64,000 nucleotides of DNA from Herminiimonas arsenitoxidans (GTDB lineage: Bacteria > Pseudomonadota > Gammaproteobacteria > Burkholderiales > Burkholderiaceae_D): NCBI RefSeq assembly GCF_900130075.1, contig NZ_LT671418.1, positions 2,604,001-2,668,000 of the forward strand. The letters are read 5' to 3'. Positions 35,699 through 44,604 of this stretch are shown here, piece after piece (the first letter of the stretch is position 1; every line of letters starts with the position of its first letter). The notes below the pieces were generated by a model, which was not told where the DNA came from, ran no database searches, and saw only the letters and a list, made by a program, of their open reading frames with translations. A program made the translations under genes and the position numbers.

Positions 35699-36528
35699 TC
35701 GCTGTCGGCGTCCAGCCGTTTGGCGCGTTGCAAACGCCATTCCCAATCGGGTTCGCCGCCGTACACATCTTCCAGCGTGGTGTCGGTTTCCTGCATTTTG
35801 GTATCGAGCGCGATGCGATTGTCGAAGACGAAGCATTCGCCTTCCCAATCTTTCTCTGCATCCGGCATCTCGAGGAAGTAATTCAGGATGCCGCCTTCGA
35901 GCTGATAAACCGGCACGCCCATATCCAGCATCCAGGCACTGGTTTTTTCACAGCGTATGCCGCCGGTGCAATACATGGCGACGCGCTTGCCGGCTGCTTG
36001 CCACTCCGGCACATGTTCTTCTATGTACTTGGGGAAGTCGCGGAAGTTATCGACGCCGGGGTCGACTGCATTCTTGAATTTTCCCAACTTGAATTCAAAG
36101 CTGTTGCGATTGTCGATCACGACGACATCATCTTGTGCGATCAACTCGCGCCATTCTTGCGGGCTGACGTCTATGCCGGTTTTGCTGATGGCATCGACAT
36201 TGTCTACACCGAGGAAAACGATTTCAGATTTCTTGTGTACCTTCATGCGGGCAAACGGCGCGGTCTTGCAGGCGCTGCGCTTGAAGACGATATTGCTGAA
36301 TGCACCGCCCAGACGTGGGTCCTTGCGTAGCGCTTGTTCGAAGCGGTCGAGCGTTGCTGCGTCACCGGCCAATACGCCGTTGATGCCTTCGTCGGCAATC
36401 AGGATGCTGCCGAGCAGATTGTGCGTCAGCTCACGGCAAACGGTGACAACGGCATCGGCGTCAGCCAGTTTGGCAAACTTGTAAAAGGCGATGTGGAATT
36501 GCTCTGCGACTGGGGATATCGAATTCAT
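35695..36528 (-). CDS. trhO: tRNA uridine(34) hydroxylase TrhO (rhodanese-like)
   Basis: 277-residue rhodanese-fold enzyme (YceA family) that makes 5-hydroxyuridine at the wobble position of tRNAs. N-terminal ferredoxin-like part (GSILIADEGINGVLAG) and a rhodanese domain with VVVIDNRNSFEFKLGKFKNA and YCTGGIRCEKTS, with active Cys193. Start chosen at ATG 36528; the upstream ATG at 36615 adds residues unlike the family. Its stop overlaps the pseudouridine synthase start, so both act on RNA. Confidence 0.9.
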   Translation of the reverse strand: MNSISPVAEQFHIAFYKFAKLADADAVVTVCRELTHNLLGSILIADEGINGVLAGDAATLDRFEQALRKDPRLGGAFSNIVFKRSACKTAPFARMKVHKKSEIVFLGVDNVDAISKTGIDVSPQEWRELIAQDDVVVIDNRNSFEFKLGKFKNAVDPGVDNFRDFPKYIEEHVPEWQAAGKRVAMYCTGGIRCEKTSAWMLDMGVPVYQLEGGILNYFLEMPDAEKDWEGECFVFDNRIALDTKMQETDTTLEDVYGGEPDWEWRLQRAKRLDADSE

Positions 36529-36601
36529 AGCGCGAATTGTCGCAGAAATTGCGCTGTATGGCTGCTGATGACAAGCAGACAAGGCGTTTGCAACCGCGAT
36601 G

Positions 36602-36627
36602 AAAAAAGCCGGCATTCAGCCGGCTTT
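36602..36627 (-). terminator. Terminator of the AI-2E family gene
   Basis: AAAGCCGGC pairs perfectly with GCCGGCTTT around five bases, followed by T-run on the minus strand, 20 bp after the stop at 36648. Confidence 0.85.
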
Positions 36628-36647
36628 GTCATTCGTTTAACCAAGCT

Positions 36648-37727
36648 TTAGTCTGGCCGGTGCAATTTTTCCGCTTCCTGTTTCTGCTTGCCGGAAGAGA
36701 AGATGTCCCACAGTGTCATAAACAGTGCGGCAATGACTGGCCCGATCACAAAGCCGTTCAAGCCCAGCAGGGCCATACCGCCGACGGTGGAGATCAGGAC
36801 GATAAAATCTGGTAATGCAGTGTCTTTTCCCACCAGAATCGGGCGCAGGATGTTATCCACCAAGCCGATGACGAGTACACCGAACACGATCAGTGTGACG
36901 CCTTGCCAGACTGCGCCTGTCAGCAAGAAGTAAACCGCGACTGGTACCCAGATCAGTGCTGCACCGACTGCCGGCAACAAAGACAGGAAGGCCATCAACA
37001 CGGCCCACAGCAATGCGCCTTGTACGCCAAGGAACCAGAATGCGATACCACCGAGTGCGCCTTGTACTGCAGCAACAATCACATTGCCTTTGACCGTGGC
37101 GCGGATGGCTGTCGTCAGGTTATTGAACAGTGTGCGTTTGTGGTCAGGATTCAAAGGTGCGGCTTGTCGAATGCGATTGGCGATCTTGTCACCGTCGCGC
37201 AAAAGAAAGAACAGCATGTACAACATGATGGTGAAGCTGACCAGGAAGTTGAAGGTATTCTGACCGATGCTGATGGCTTGCTTGGTGATGAATTCGCTAC
37301 CTTGCACGGCAGCCGTCGTAATTTTTGCCTGCAAGGAGGCGACGTTGGTCAGACCGAATTTATCCATTTGGGTAACGACCCAGCTAGGCAAGGCGGCGAC
37401 GACTTTTTCAAAATAAGCGCCAAAGTTGATTTGCCCTGAACGGATGTTGTTATACAAGTTCGATGCTTCATGCACCATGGAAATGGAAATCAGGATCAGC
37501 GGAAGAATCACCAGCACCAGACAGATACCCAGCGTCGCCAATGCAGCGAGATTGCTGCGCTGATTCATTTTGATCAGCATCTTGCGATAGAACGGCGAGA
37601 ACAGAATCGCCAGTACCGAAGCCCAGAATACCGCGCCGTAGAACGGCAATAAAATCCCGATGAATGCGAACGAAAAGGCAATCAATAGGGCGAGGAAAGT
37701 CTTTTGCTGGATTTCTGAATAGTTCAT
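36648..37727 (-). CDS. AI-2E family transporter
   Basis: 359-residue inner-membrane protein of the AI-2 exporter/PerM superfamily, with seven to eight helices. Typical C-terminal part is ALLWAVLMAFLSLLPAVGAALIWVPVAVYFLL, then LVDNILRPILVGKDTALPDFIVLISTVGGMALLGLNGFVIGPVIAAL. Members export autoinducer-2 or serve as Na+/H+ antiporters; the substrate here is unknown. ATG at 37727 fits the family; an ATG at 37757 is in frame upstream. Confidence 0.88.
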   Translation of the reverse strand: MNYSEIQQKTFLALLIAFSFAFIGILLPFYGAVFWASVLAILFSPFYRKMLIKMNQRSNLAALATLGICLVLVILPLILISISMVHEASNLYNNIRSGQINFGAYFEKVVAALPSWVVTQMDKFGLTNVASLQAKITTAAVQGSEFITKQAISIGQNTFNFLVSFTIMLYMLFFLLRDGDKIANRIRQAAPLNPDHKRTLFNNLTTAIRATVKGNVIVAAVQGALGGIAFWFLGVQGALLWAVLMAFLSLLPAVGAALIWVPVAVYFLLTGAVWQGVTLIVFGVLVIGLVDNILRPILVGKDTALPDFIVLISTVGGMALLGLNGFVIGPVIAALFMTLWDIFSSGKQKQEAEKLHRPD

Positions 37728-37875
37728 GGATTCGATCGCCTTGTGAGCGTTACGCATATTGTTGTTGCTTAATGCTAACCGAAGTCGTGCAGAAAGTGAG
37801 CGTGTTGGCTCACATAAGGGCAGAGCGCCAGATTCTTGTCAGCGCAAGAAGGCGTATCAGTTGGGAAAATTACAG

Positions 37876-37904
37876 ACAAAAAAAGACCGGCCTAAGCCGG
37901 TCTT
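37876..37904 (-). terminator. Terminator of the OxlT-like gene
   Basis: AAGACCGGC pairs perfectly with GCCGGTCTT around CTAA and runs into TTTTTTT on the minus strand, 26 bp past the stop. Confidence 0.88.
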
Positions 37905-37929
37905 GAAGAGGTACAACCAATGAAATCGA

Positions 37930-39189
37930 TTATTCAGCGATAGCTGGTTTGCTCATGTGTTTAGCGCGCATAGGTTTCAATACGAACCAAGCCATCAGAG
38001 CTGCGGTTGCATTCAGTGCACTAGCAACGACGAACACTGCGTACCAGCCGCCAGTTGCGGATGCCAATACTGCCGACAGAGGGATCAGCAGGGAAGCTGT
38101 GCCTTTAGCGGTGTACAGCAAGCCAGCGTTAGCTGTTGCGAATTTGCTGCCGAATGTATCTGCGCAAGTCGATGGGAACAAGGAGTAGATTTCGCCCCAT
38201 GCAAAGAACACGATACCGGTCAGGATAACGAATGCGATTGGGTTGTGGCCGTAGTGGAACAGAGCCAAGATACCAACTGCTTCGATAGCAAACGCGATGA
38301 ACATGGTTGGTTCACGACCGATTTGATCCGATACCCAGCCGAAGAATGGACGGGTCAAGCCGTTCAATACGCGGTCGATAGCCAGAGCAAATGTCAGTGC
38401 TGGCAAGGTCAAGCCCATCATGCTGACTTGAACGTCGAACACTTTAAAGTCACGAGCGATCGAACCCAGTTGTGCAGTTGCCATCAGGCCACCAGCAGCA
38501 ACCATCACGAACATTGCATACATGACCCAGAAAACTGGTTCACGCAAAACTTCGCTTGGTTTGTAATCGCGTTTGGTTTGTTGAACGTTTGCAACTGCTT
38601 CGCCTTTTTTGTGCTCAGGAGCACGAGCCAGGAACAATGCAACCAGAACTACGATGATGCCTTGGCCGATACCGAAGTACAGGAATGCATCTTCATAGCC
38701 GCGGGAAGCGATCATTGCCGAGATAGGGATGATGGTGATAGCGGAACCAGCACCGAAACCAGCAGCGGTCAAACCAGCTGCCAGACCGCGACGGTCCGGG
38801 AACCATTTCAACGCATTACCAACGCAAGTACCGTATACAGCACCAGCGCCGATACCGCTAATAACAGCAGCAAAGTACAGAACAGCCAGGGAATCAGCGA
38901 ACGAGTTGATGAACCAACCCAGACCGCACAATACGCCACCGACGATAACGACAGGACGTGGGCCGAATTTATCAACGAACCAGCCTTCGATAGGGACCAA
39001 CCATGTTTCGGTCAGAACGAAGATAGTAAATGCAACTTGAATCGCAGCGCGGCTCCAGCCGTGTTTAGCAGCGATAGGATCGACGAACAGCGTCCAACCG
39101 TATTGCAAGTTTGCAATCATCGCCATAGCGACGATACCCAAAATCAATTGTATCCAGCGGAATGACGCTGGACGTTTAATTTCACTCAT
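37930..39189 (-). CDS. oxlT: OxlT-like oxalate/formate-type MFS antiporter
   Basis: 419-residue major-facilitator carrier with 12 helices, close in pattern to OxlT of Oxalobacter, which exchanges oxalate for formate. The two charged residues that bind oxalate there (Arg272 and Lys355) are both present in matching context: NGLTRPFFGWVSD and LYTAKGTASL. Other blocks: QYGWTLFVDP, VYGTCVGNALKWFPDRRGLAAGLTAAGFG and LFPSTCADTFGSKF. No oxalyl-CoA decarboxylase or formyl-CoA transferase lies nearby, so formate, oxalate or another small carboxylate is possible. Own terminator; three operator-like repeats upstream. Confidence 0.85.
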   Translation of the reverse strand: MSEIKRPASFRWIQLILGIVAMAMIANLQYGWTLFVDPIAAKHGWSRAAIQVAFTIFVLTETWLVPIEGWFVDKFGPRPVVIVGGVLCGLGWFINSFADSLAVLYFAAVISGIGAGAVYGTCVGNALKWFPDRRGLAAGLTAAGFGAGSAITIIPISAMIASRGYEDAFLYFGIGQGIIVVLVALFLARAPEHKKGEAVANVQQTKRDYKPSEVLREPVFWVMYAMFVMVAAGGLMATAQLGSIARDFKVFDVQVSMMGLTLPALTFALAIDRVLNGLTRPFFGWVSDQIGREPTMFIAFAIEAVGILALFHYGHNPIAFVILTGIVFFAWGEIYSLFPSTCADTFGSKFATANAGLLYTAKGTASLLIPLSAVLASATGGWYAVFVVASALNATAALMAWFVLKPMRAKHMSKPAIAE

Positions 39190-39429
39190 ATTTGCCTTCT
39201 CTCAACTCTCAAGTATGAAAATGCACGTCACGATTGTTCGGTGCCCTCGTTGCAATAAACAACGGATGATTCATTTCGATCATTTGAAACCGTGGCTATC
39301 TGTCAGAAAAGTTGGTAACCGATCTGAGCTTGTGCGCACGGCTCGTGTTTATTTAATTCAACGACGCTACTATCCGAGAATGGCGGGCGAGTTGCTATAC
39401 CTAAAGTTAAGAATATGAGATATTCAGAT

Positions 39430-39507
39430 TGTGGATATCACGTATTCACGCGGTGAAAAAAATTGTGAATTGTGGATACCACGTAAGGTCTCTGTGGATA
39501 CTACGTA
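39430..39507. repeat. Three operator-like direct repeats upstream of oxlT
   Basis: TGTGGATAYYACGTA occurs at 39430-39444, 39471-39485 and 39493-39507, start-to-start distances 41 and 22. The core GTGG-ATA-CCAC of the second copy is an inverted repeat, as in operators of FCD-type GntR regulators. The rest of the 429-bp gap 39190-39618 shows no gene I would support. Confidence 0.6.
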
Positions 39508-39618
39508 CAAAATGCGCGGATCGACTTTTTGCCGTGCATGAATATATGGCTGCATCGCTAGCCATATATTCAAATCCGTTGGGAAATCAGGCAGGTTTGA
39601 GGCAATACAAAGATGCTT

Positions 39619-40155
39619 TTACATCCAGTATTTTGGATAGGAACGGTCTTTGGGAATATTGTTGAAAACAATTGCCACGATGACCACTATCACACTGCCG
39701 ATCAAGGTCGGTGTCAGCAGAAAACTCCAGGCAGGCGCAGCCAGCATAACAATCACCGGATTCGAACCGGCCGGTGGGTGTACAGTACGAGTTAGTTGCA
39801 TTACGGCAATAGCAGTGCCGACAGCTAACGCCATGCTCCACCAATGCGGGCCGAACAGCGTCAGAAAGAGCAGGCCAGATAGCGATGACAGGAAGTGACC
39901 GGCAATGACATTGCGTGGTTGCGAGAAAGGGCTTTCAGGAAAGCCGAATATCAACACGCAGCTTGCGCCAAAAGAACCAAGCACCAGCGGCATGTGACTG
40001 ATATCGGTGGCGAGTGCAACTGCCGAGATGGCAAGGAAGCCGCCCAGCCAGGAAAGCGCGATATGCCGGAATGGTGCGCGTGGTGGGACGGCAGTACCGC
40101 CGCGCATTTTTGATAAAAATGTATTCATGAATGACCCGCTAGAAAAGTTGAACAT
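39619..40155 (-). CDS. HPP family membrane protein
   Basis: 178-residue inner-membrane protein of the HPP family with four to five helices. Signature HMPLVLGSFGASCVLIFGFPESPFSQPRN and TVHPPAGSNPVIVML. Plastid and cyanobacterial relatives have been linked to nitrite transport, but bacterial function is open. The ATG at 40155 has AAGG eight bases upstream; an ATG at 40128 is possible. Divergent from a TetR gene with a perfect operator between, so likely its target. Confidence 0.85.
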   Translation of the reverse strand: MFNFSSGSFMNTFLSKMRGGTAVPPRAPFRHIALSWLGGFLAISAVALATDISHMPLVLGSFGASCVLIFGFPESPFSQPRNVIAGHFLSSLSGLLFLTLFGPHWWSMALAVGTAIAVMQLTRTVHPPAGSNPVIVMLAAPAWSFLLTPTLIGSVIVVIVAIVFNNIPKDRSYPKYWM

Positions 40156-40221
40156 GAATCGTGCCTTGAGCCAGCTTTTCCCCGATTGCATCCATGCAGG
40201 CTGGGCTTGATTCTCTTGAAA

Positions 40222-40241
40222 TATACAGACAGATCTGTATA
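40222..40241. promoter_or_regulatory. TetR-type operator between HPP gene and regulator
   Basis: TATACAGA-N4-TCTGTATA, a perfect inverted repeat with the central CAGATCTG also symmetric, lies in the 156-bp divergent gap. Two TAACGAT direct repeats follow at 40243 and 40254. A TetR dimer pair would bind this size of site. Confidence 0.75.
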
Positions 40242-40311
40242 GTAACGATGTTGGTAACGATCTGCAACAAGCTCTTTGCAAGCGATGATGCTTTGGACTA
40301 CAGGTGAAATG

Positions 40312-40863
40312 ATGTTGGATAAACGAGAAATACTGGTAAAGAAGGCGATGGAGTTATTCGCGCAAGGTGGCTACACGGGTGTCGGCATAGATCGCATTAT
40401 TGCGGAAGCCGGGATCGCGAAGATGACACTCTATAAGTACTTCCCGTCGAAATCGGACCTGATACTGGAAGTTTTGAATCAGCGAGATACCTTCTTCCGT
40501 ACATCGCTGATGAACTACGTTAATCAGCAAGAAGGTCTGTCGCAAAAGATATTGGCGCTCTTCACCTGGCACGATCAATGGTTCAAGCGTAAAGACTTCA
40601 ATGGCTGCATGTTCATCAATGCAGCTGCCGAGTTTCATAACCGCAAGGACCCCATCCATCAAGTTGCCGCTTTGCACAAGCAACTGATCATCGACTACAT
40701 CGCAAGCTTGCTGCTGGAGACGCACGGTACAAAATCCGGGAAATTGGCATCACAGATCAATATCCTGCTGGATGGTGCCATCGATGCGGCCCATCTCACC
40801 GGTAATCCGAATGCCGCGATGGAAGCGTGGGAAGCCGCGCAATGTCTGATCGATCGCCGTTAA
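40312..40863 (+). CDS. TetR-family repressor
   Basis: 183-residue repressor. N-terminal helix-turn-helix at about 8-52 (VKKAMELFAQGGYTGVGIDRIIAEAGIAKMTLYKYFPSK), then a ligand-binding C-terminal domain. The ATG at 40312 is five bases after AGGTG; in-frame ATG 40309 and TTG 40276 are less well placed. It is divergent from the HPP gene and probably represses both promoters through the operator between them. Inducer unknown. Confidence 0.9.
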   Translation: MLDKREILVKKAMELFAQGGYTGVGIDRIIAEAGIAKMTLYKYFPSKSDLILEVLNQRDTFFRTSLMNYVNQQEGLSQKILALFTWHDQWFKRKDFNGCMFINAAAEFHNRKDPIHQVAALHKQLIIDYIASLLLETHGTKSGKLASQINILLDGAIDAAHLTGNPNAAMEAWEAAQCLIDRR

Positions 40864-41111
40864 TCTAGCTCAATCCCGCATCAGACCTGCACGATTGCAC
40901 GCAGAAGGTGTAACTTAGCGACAGCAATGTGCCAGAGCGGATAAATATTTTCGATACGATGGAATAAATCAGCCGTGCCATCGTTTACCTCAATGTCAGC
41001 GCATTGTTGTGCGTATTGTTTTTTTCTGACGTAAATGATTCAAGCCGGTAGGGACGCATTTATGACGTCCTTATATCGACTTGCCACTCTTCATTGAAAA
41101 GGAATAAGAAA

Positions 41112-41486
41112 ATGAAACTCTCTCATCTCGTACTGTCTGCCGCTGCGGTCTTGTTCATGTCCAGCACTGCTTTTGCACAAAACGTTCCACTCAAGAAAGC
41201 TGACGGCATTTTGGTAACGGCCACAGGCATGACGGTTTACACCTTCGATAAAGACGTTGCAGACAGCGGCAAGAGTGCTTGCAACGGTCCTTGCGCTACA
41301 GCATGGCCAGCAGTTTCTGCCGGCAATGCCAAACCTGCTGCACCATATTCCGTGGTGACGCGTGACGACGGCACTGCGCAACTTGCTTACAAGGGCAAGC
41401 CTTTGTATCTGTTTGCTTCCGACAAAAAAGCAGGTGATCGCACTGGCGATAACTTCAAGGACATCTGGCACGTCGTCAAGGATTAA
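41112..41486 (+). CDS. Secreted repeat protein (Yx(FWY)xxD family)
   Basis: 124-residue periplasmic protein of the COG4315 family. Signal peptide 1-22 (ends STAFA). Two family repeats are seen: VYTFDKDVADSGKSACNGPCATAWP near 38-65 with a Cys pair, and LYLFASDKKAGDRTGDNFKDIWHVV at the end. AGGAATAAGAAA precedes the ATG. It is followed after 45 bp by an ECF sigma and anti-sigma pair, a common grouping. Biochemical role unknown; the cysteines may form a disulfide. Confidence 0.85.
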   Translation: MKLSHLVLSAAAVLFMSSTAFAQNVPLKKADGILVTATGMTVYTFDKDVADSGKSACNGPCATAWPAVSAGNAKPAAPYSVVTRDDGTAQLAYKGKPLYLFASDKKAGDRTGDNFKDIWHVVKD

Positions 41487-41531
41487 TGTTTGCGGGATTA
41501 TTACTAAGCTATCGCTGCAGCGGAAATTGCC

Positions 41532-42038
41532 ATGCAAGATGAACGTGATCGTCTAGTCGCCTGCATCCCGCGTCTGCGTCGTTACGCCCGTGCCTTGATC
41601 GGTGATCGCACGGGTGCTGACGATCTGGTGCAGGACACGATGGAGCGCGGCTGGAAGAAACTGTCTTCGTGGCAACGCGGCAGCGATATGCGCGCCTGGT
41701 TGTTCGGCATCATGCATAACCTGCATATTGATCAGGTACGCCGACCATCGCTAGCGACCGAAGAGTTGGATGATGAGACGCCGATGCCGGCAACACATCA
41801 TTCGCTGACGGACGGTTTGGAAATGCGCGATCTTGAATCGGCATTACGCACCTTGCCGCCGGAGCAGCGCGAGATTCTATTACTGATCGCGCTGGAAGAA
41901 ATGAGCTATGACGAAGTCGCGGCAACCTTGGGCTTGCCACTGGGCACCGTGATGTCACGTCTGTCGCGTGCGCGCCAAAAACTGCGTGCACAAATGGAAG
42001 GGCGATCAGTCGTATCGCTATTAAAGGTAGTCAAATGA
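41532..42038 (+). CDS. ECF sigma factor
   Basis: 168-residue RNA polymerase sigma factor, RpoE-like class. Region 2: DDLVQDTMERGWKKLSSWQ, then MRAWLFGIMHNLHID. Region 4: LPPEQREILLLIALEEMSYDEVAATLGLPLGTVMSRLSRAR. Start codon of the anti-sigma gene overlaps its stop by four bases. Likely autoregulates the 41112-42835 operon. No promoter like the 2809 site is seen here, so its recognition differs from the SigF-type factor. Confidence 0.92.
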   Translation: MQDERDRLVACIPRLRRYARALIGDRTGADDLVQDTMERGWKKLSSWQRGSDMRAWLFGIMHNLHIDQVRRPSLATEELDDETPMPATHHSLTDGLEMRDLESALRTLPPEQREILLLIALEEMSYDEVAATLGLPLGTVMSRLSRARQKLRAQMEGRSVVSLLKVVK

Positions 42039-42835
42039 ATCAGCTCGCTGTGACTGAAGCAGACTTGCATGCCTACGTTGACGGCTTCCTGAGCGAAGCG
42101 CGACGTCAGGAGGTCGACGCTTATCTGGCCGCACGACCAGAAGAGCTGGAGCGCATCAATACTTATCGCGAACAAAACGAAGCTTTGCGTTTGCTATTCA
42201 AGCCAGTGCTGGATGAGCCGGTGCCGGCGCGGCTGACTTCTGGTTTGACGAGTTGGACGACGCAGTTCGGTCGTTATGCAGCAATGCTGGCAATTGCAGT
42301 CGCCGGTGGTATTGGTGGTTGGATGTTGCATGGTGCAACGCAGACTAACAATATGCTGGCGCAAGCAACAGATAGTCGTTTGCCTGTGCCGCTCAAGGTG
42401 TCGACGCTGGCGCGGCAGGCTGCTGTGGCGCATAGCGTGTACAGCCCGGATGCGCGGCGTCCGGTGGAAGTGACTGCAGATCAGGAAGATCAATTGGTAG
42501 CCTGGTTATCCAAGCGTACTGGTAGTCCTATGCGTCCGCCCAAATTGGGCAAGCTCGGTTATGAGTTGATCGGTGGTCGCTTATTGCCGGGCGAAAGCGG
42601 GCCGGTGGCGCAATTCATGTATCAGGATGGTGTGGGTCAGCGTTTAACGTTGTATGTATCGACCGACCAGGCGCAGAACACGGACACTGGTTTCCGCTTC
42701 GCACAAGAAGGTGCGGTGAACGTGTTTTACTGGATAGATGGCAAGTTCGGCTATGCCTTGTCGGCAAGCATCAATAAAGGCGAGTTGGCCAACATCGCCC
42801 ACGCGGTGTACGAGCAATTGGACAAAGCACAGTAA
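42035..42835 (+). CDS. Membrane anti-sigma factor
   Basis: 266-residue single-pass anti-sigma factor. Cytoplasmic N-terminal helices 1-70 (EADLHAYVDGFLSEARRQEVDAYLAARPE) form the sigma-binding part without the His-Cys zinc motif. One membrane helix lies near 81-100 (YAAMLAIAVAGGIGGWML) and a periplasmic sensor domain spans about 105-266. Coupled to the sigma gene by a 4-bp overlap. Confidence 0.88.
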   Translation: MNQLAVTEADLHAYVDGFLSEARRQEVDAYLAARPEELERINTYREQNEALRLLFKPVLDEPVPARLTSGLTSWTTQFGRYAAMLAIAVAGGIGGWMLHGATQTNNMLAQATDSRLPVPLKVSTLARQAAVAHSVYSPDARRPVEVTADQEDQLVAWLSKRTGSPMRPPKLGKLGYELIGGRLLPGESGPVAQFMYQDGVGQRLTLYVSTDQAQNTDTGFRFAQEGAVNVFYWIDGKFGYALSASINKGELANIAHAVYEQLDKAQ

Positions 42836-42883
42836 TGGCGCGAAGATGTCTGCTGAATAATTCATAATATTCAGGAGATCAAG

Positions 42884-43231
42884 ATGCTTTATCAAGGATC
42901 GTGTCATTGCGGCTTGCTGAAGTTTGAAGCCGAAGGTGAGCTGGAACAAGTCATAGACTGCAATTGTTCACATTGCAGTCGCAAAGGTTTTTTGCTCTGG
43001 TTCGTGCCGCGTGCACAGTTGAAAATCACCAGTGGTGAAGGCAAATCAACCGTCTACAAATTCAATAAGCACAAGATCGAACATCACTTCTGTCCGACCT
43101 GTGGCTGCCAGACTTTTGGTTTCGCCCAGGATAAAGACGGTAAAGAGATGGCTGCGGTGAATGCGCGTACTTTGGAGAATGTCGATCTGACAGCATTGAA
43201 GAAATATCCGTACGACGGCAAGAGCGCTTAA
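42884..43231 (+). CDS. GFA/CENP-V family zinc protein
   Basis: 115-residue protein of the glutathione-dependent formaldehyde-activating fold. Seven zinc-ligand-type cysteines in CHCG, CNCSHC and CPTCGC match the two-zinc family pattern. AGGAG lies six bases before the ATG. The true substrate is unknown for most members. Stands apart from the sigma operon by 48 bp and could be its last gene. Confidence 0.88.
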   Translation: MLYQGSCHCGLLKFEAEGELEQVIDCNCSHCSRKGFLLWFVPRAQLKITSGEGKSTVYKFNKHKIEHHFCPTCGCQTFGFAQDKDGKEMAAVNARTLENVDLTALKKYPYDGKSA

Positions 43232-43275
43232 GAATCAGCGTTCAGAAATCTAGACAGAACTCCTGCTGCGCGGAT

Positions 43276-44193
43276 TTACGGATAGCCGATAGGCTTGCCC
43301 GGTAGATCCGGCAGTGGGATAAATTCGGTTTCACCCGGTACTGCAGCAAAGCGCTGCAGACGCCAATCTTCCTTGGCCTGTTCCAGCCGCTCGATTGAGC
43401 TGGAAACAAAATTCCACACCAGATAGCGCGAGCCATCCATAGGTTCACCGCCCAGCAGCATCAAGCGCGTTGTGCCTGGGCCAGCGTTGCGCAGCGTGAC
43501 TGCAGTATTGGCTTTCAGTACCAGCAATTGACCGGCATCGAATACGCCATCGCGCCCCAGATCAAGCTTGCCCTCTATGACATAGATCGCTTGTTCCGGA
43601 TATTCAGCGGGAACATCCAGTCGCGCGCCGGCTTGCAGTTGTACATCGACATAAAACAAATCAGACAAGGTAGGCACCGGCGAGCTCTTGCCGAAAAAAC
43701 TGCCGGCAATAATCTTCGCAGAGGCACCTTCGCCTTCGATAATCGGTAATTCGTTGGCCGCAGTATGGATAAAGCTGGGCGCGATTTCTTCGTATTTCTT
43801 TGGGAGCGCAACCCAGCATTGCAGACCGGCCAGCGAAGAGCCGGTTTTGCGCAAATCGCTGCCAGTGCGTTCGGAATGCACGATGCCGCTGCCGGCGGTC
43901 ATCCAGTTGACTGCGCCCGGCTGTATGGTTTGTATCGAGCCGACGCTGTCGCGATGTTCGATTTCACCTTCAAACAAATAGGTGACGGTGGCCAGGCCGA
44001 TGTGCGGATGTGGTCGCACATCCAGCCCGCGCCCGGCCGCGAACACGTGCGGCCCCATCTGGTCGAGGAAGACGAAAGGACCGACCATGCGCTTCTGCGA
44101 AGTCGGCAAGGCACGCCGTACTTCAAAGTTGTCGCCGAGATCGCGCGTACGCGGGATGACGACGGTTTCCAGTGCGCTTAGGTCGGTATCCAT
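43276..44193 (-). CDS. Pirin family protein
   Basis: 305-residue bicupin protein. Metal ligands of the N-terminal cupin are visible in RPHPHIGLATVTYLFEGE and VHSERT. Bacterial pirins include quercetin 2,3-dioxygenases and redox regulators; the function here is open. It lies 18 bp after an OsmC-type gene on the same strand, suggesting a small redox-stress operon. Confidence 0.9.
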   Translation of the reverse strand: MDTDLSALETVVIPRTRDLGDNFEVRRALPTSQKRMVGPFVFLDQMGPHVFAAGRGLDVRPHPHIGLATVTYLFEGEIEHRDSVGSIQTIQPGAVNWMTAGSGIVHSERTGSDLRKTGSSLAGLQCWVALPKKYEEIAPSFIHTAANELPIIEGEGASAKIIAGSFFGKSSPVPTLSDLFYVDVQLQAGARLDVPAEYPEQAIYVIEGKLDLGRDGVFDAGQLLVLKANTAVTLRNAGPGTTRLMLLGGEPMDGSRYLVWNFVSSSIERLEQAKEDWRLQRFAAVPGETEFIPLPDLPGKPIGYP

Positions 44194-44211
44194 ATCTACC
44201 CCAGACTTGGT

Positions 44212-44604
44212 TTAGTTGGCTTGCGTAATGATCTTGATCTCGCCGGACAGTGCTTTGTGTACCGGGCATTTATCAGCGATCTTGTTCAGGCTGTCTTTTT
44301 GCTCAGCGCTCAGATTGCCATGATAGTGCAGCGTGCGATTGAAGACATAAACACCATCTTGTTCAGCTGCGACGACGGTCACATCGACTTTTTCCAGCGG
44401 GAGTTCTTTGCGGCCGGCATACATATTCAGTGTGACTGCGGTGCAAGCGCCGAGTGCGGCTGCCAGCAAATCGTGCGGCACAAAGCCTGCATCGTCGCCG
44501 CCGAAAGCGGACGGTGCATCGGCGATCAAGCTGTGCGGGCCGGCTTGGACGATCTGTTGCAGCTTGCCTGCGCCTTTGGTTACTTTGATTTCGGTTTGTG
44601 CCAT
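44212..44604 (-). CDS. OsmC/Ohr family peroxiredoxin
   Basis: 130-residue thiol peroxidase of the OsmC family that reduces organic hydroperoxides. The two redox cysteines are in LGACTAVTLNMYA and DKCPVHKAL. AAGGAC precedes the ATG. First gene of a two-gene unit with pirin. Confidence 0.9.
   Translation of the reverse strand: MAQTEIKVTKGAGKLQQIVQAGPHSLIADAPSAFGGDDAGFVPHDLLAAALGACTAVTLNMYAGRKELPLEKVDVTVVAAEQDGVYVFNRTLHYHGNLSAEQKDSLNKIADKCPVHKALSGEIKIITQAN

Noticed and set aside
34790..35848. Longer N-terminus for the pseudouridine synthase
   Set aside because: The extra 50 residues are an Arg-rich shadow of trhO; a GTG overlapping the trhO stop is a better start.
37957..39165. 402-codon open frame antisense to the OxlT-like gene
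   Set aside because: Rich in Cys, Gln, His and Asp with no domain, exactly mirrored on a well-supported MFS gene with its own terminator; a codon-bias shadow.
39215..39418. 67-codon frame upstream of oxlT
   Set aside because: Arg-rich with no family or ribosome site; lies in the promoter side of oxlT near the operator repeats. A CPRCNK pair near the start was considered but is not enough.
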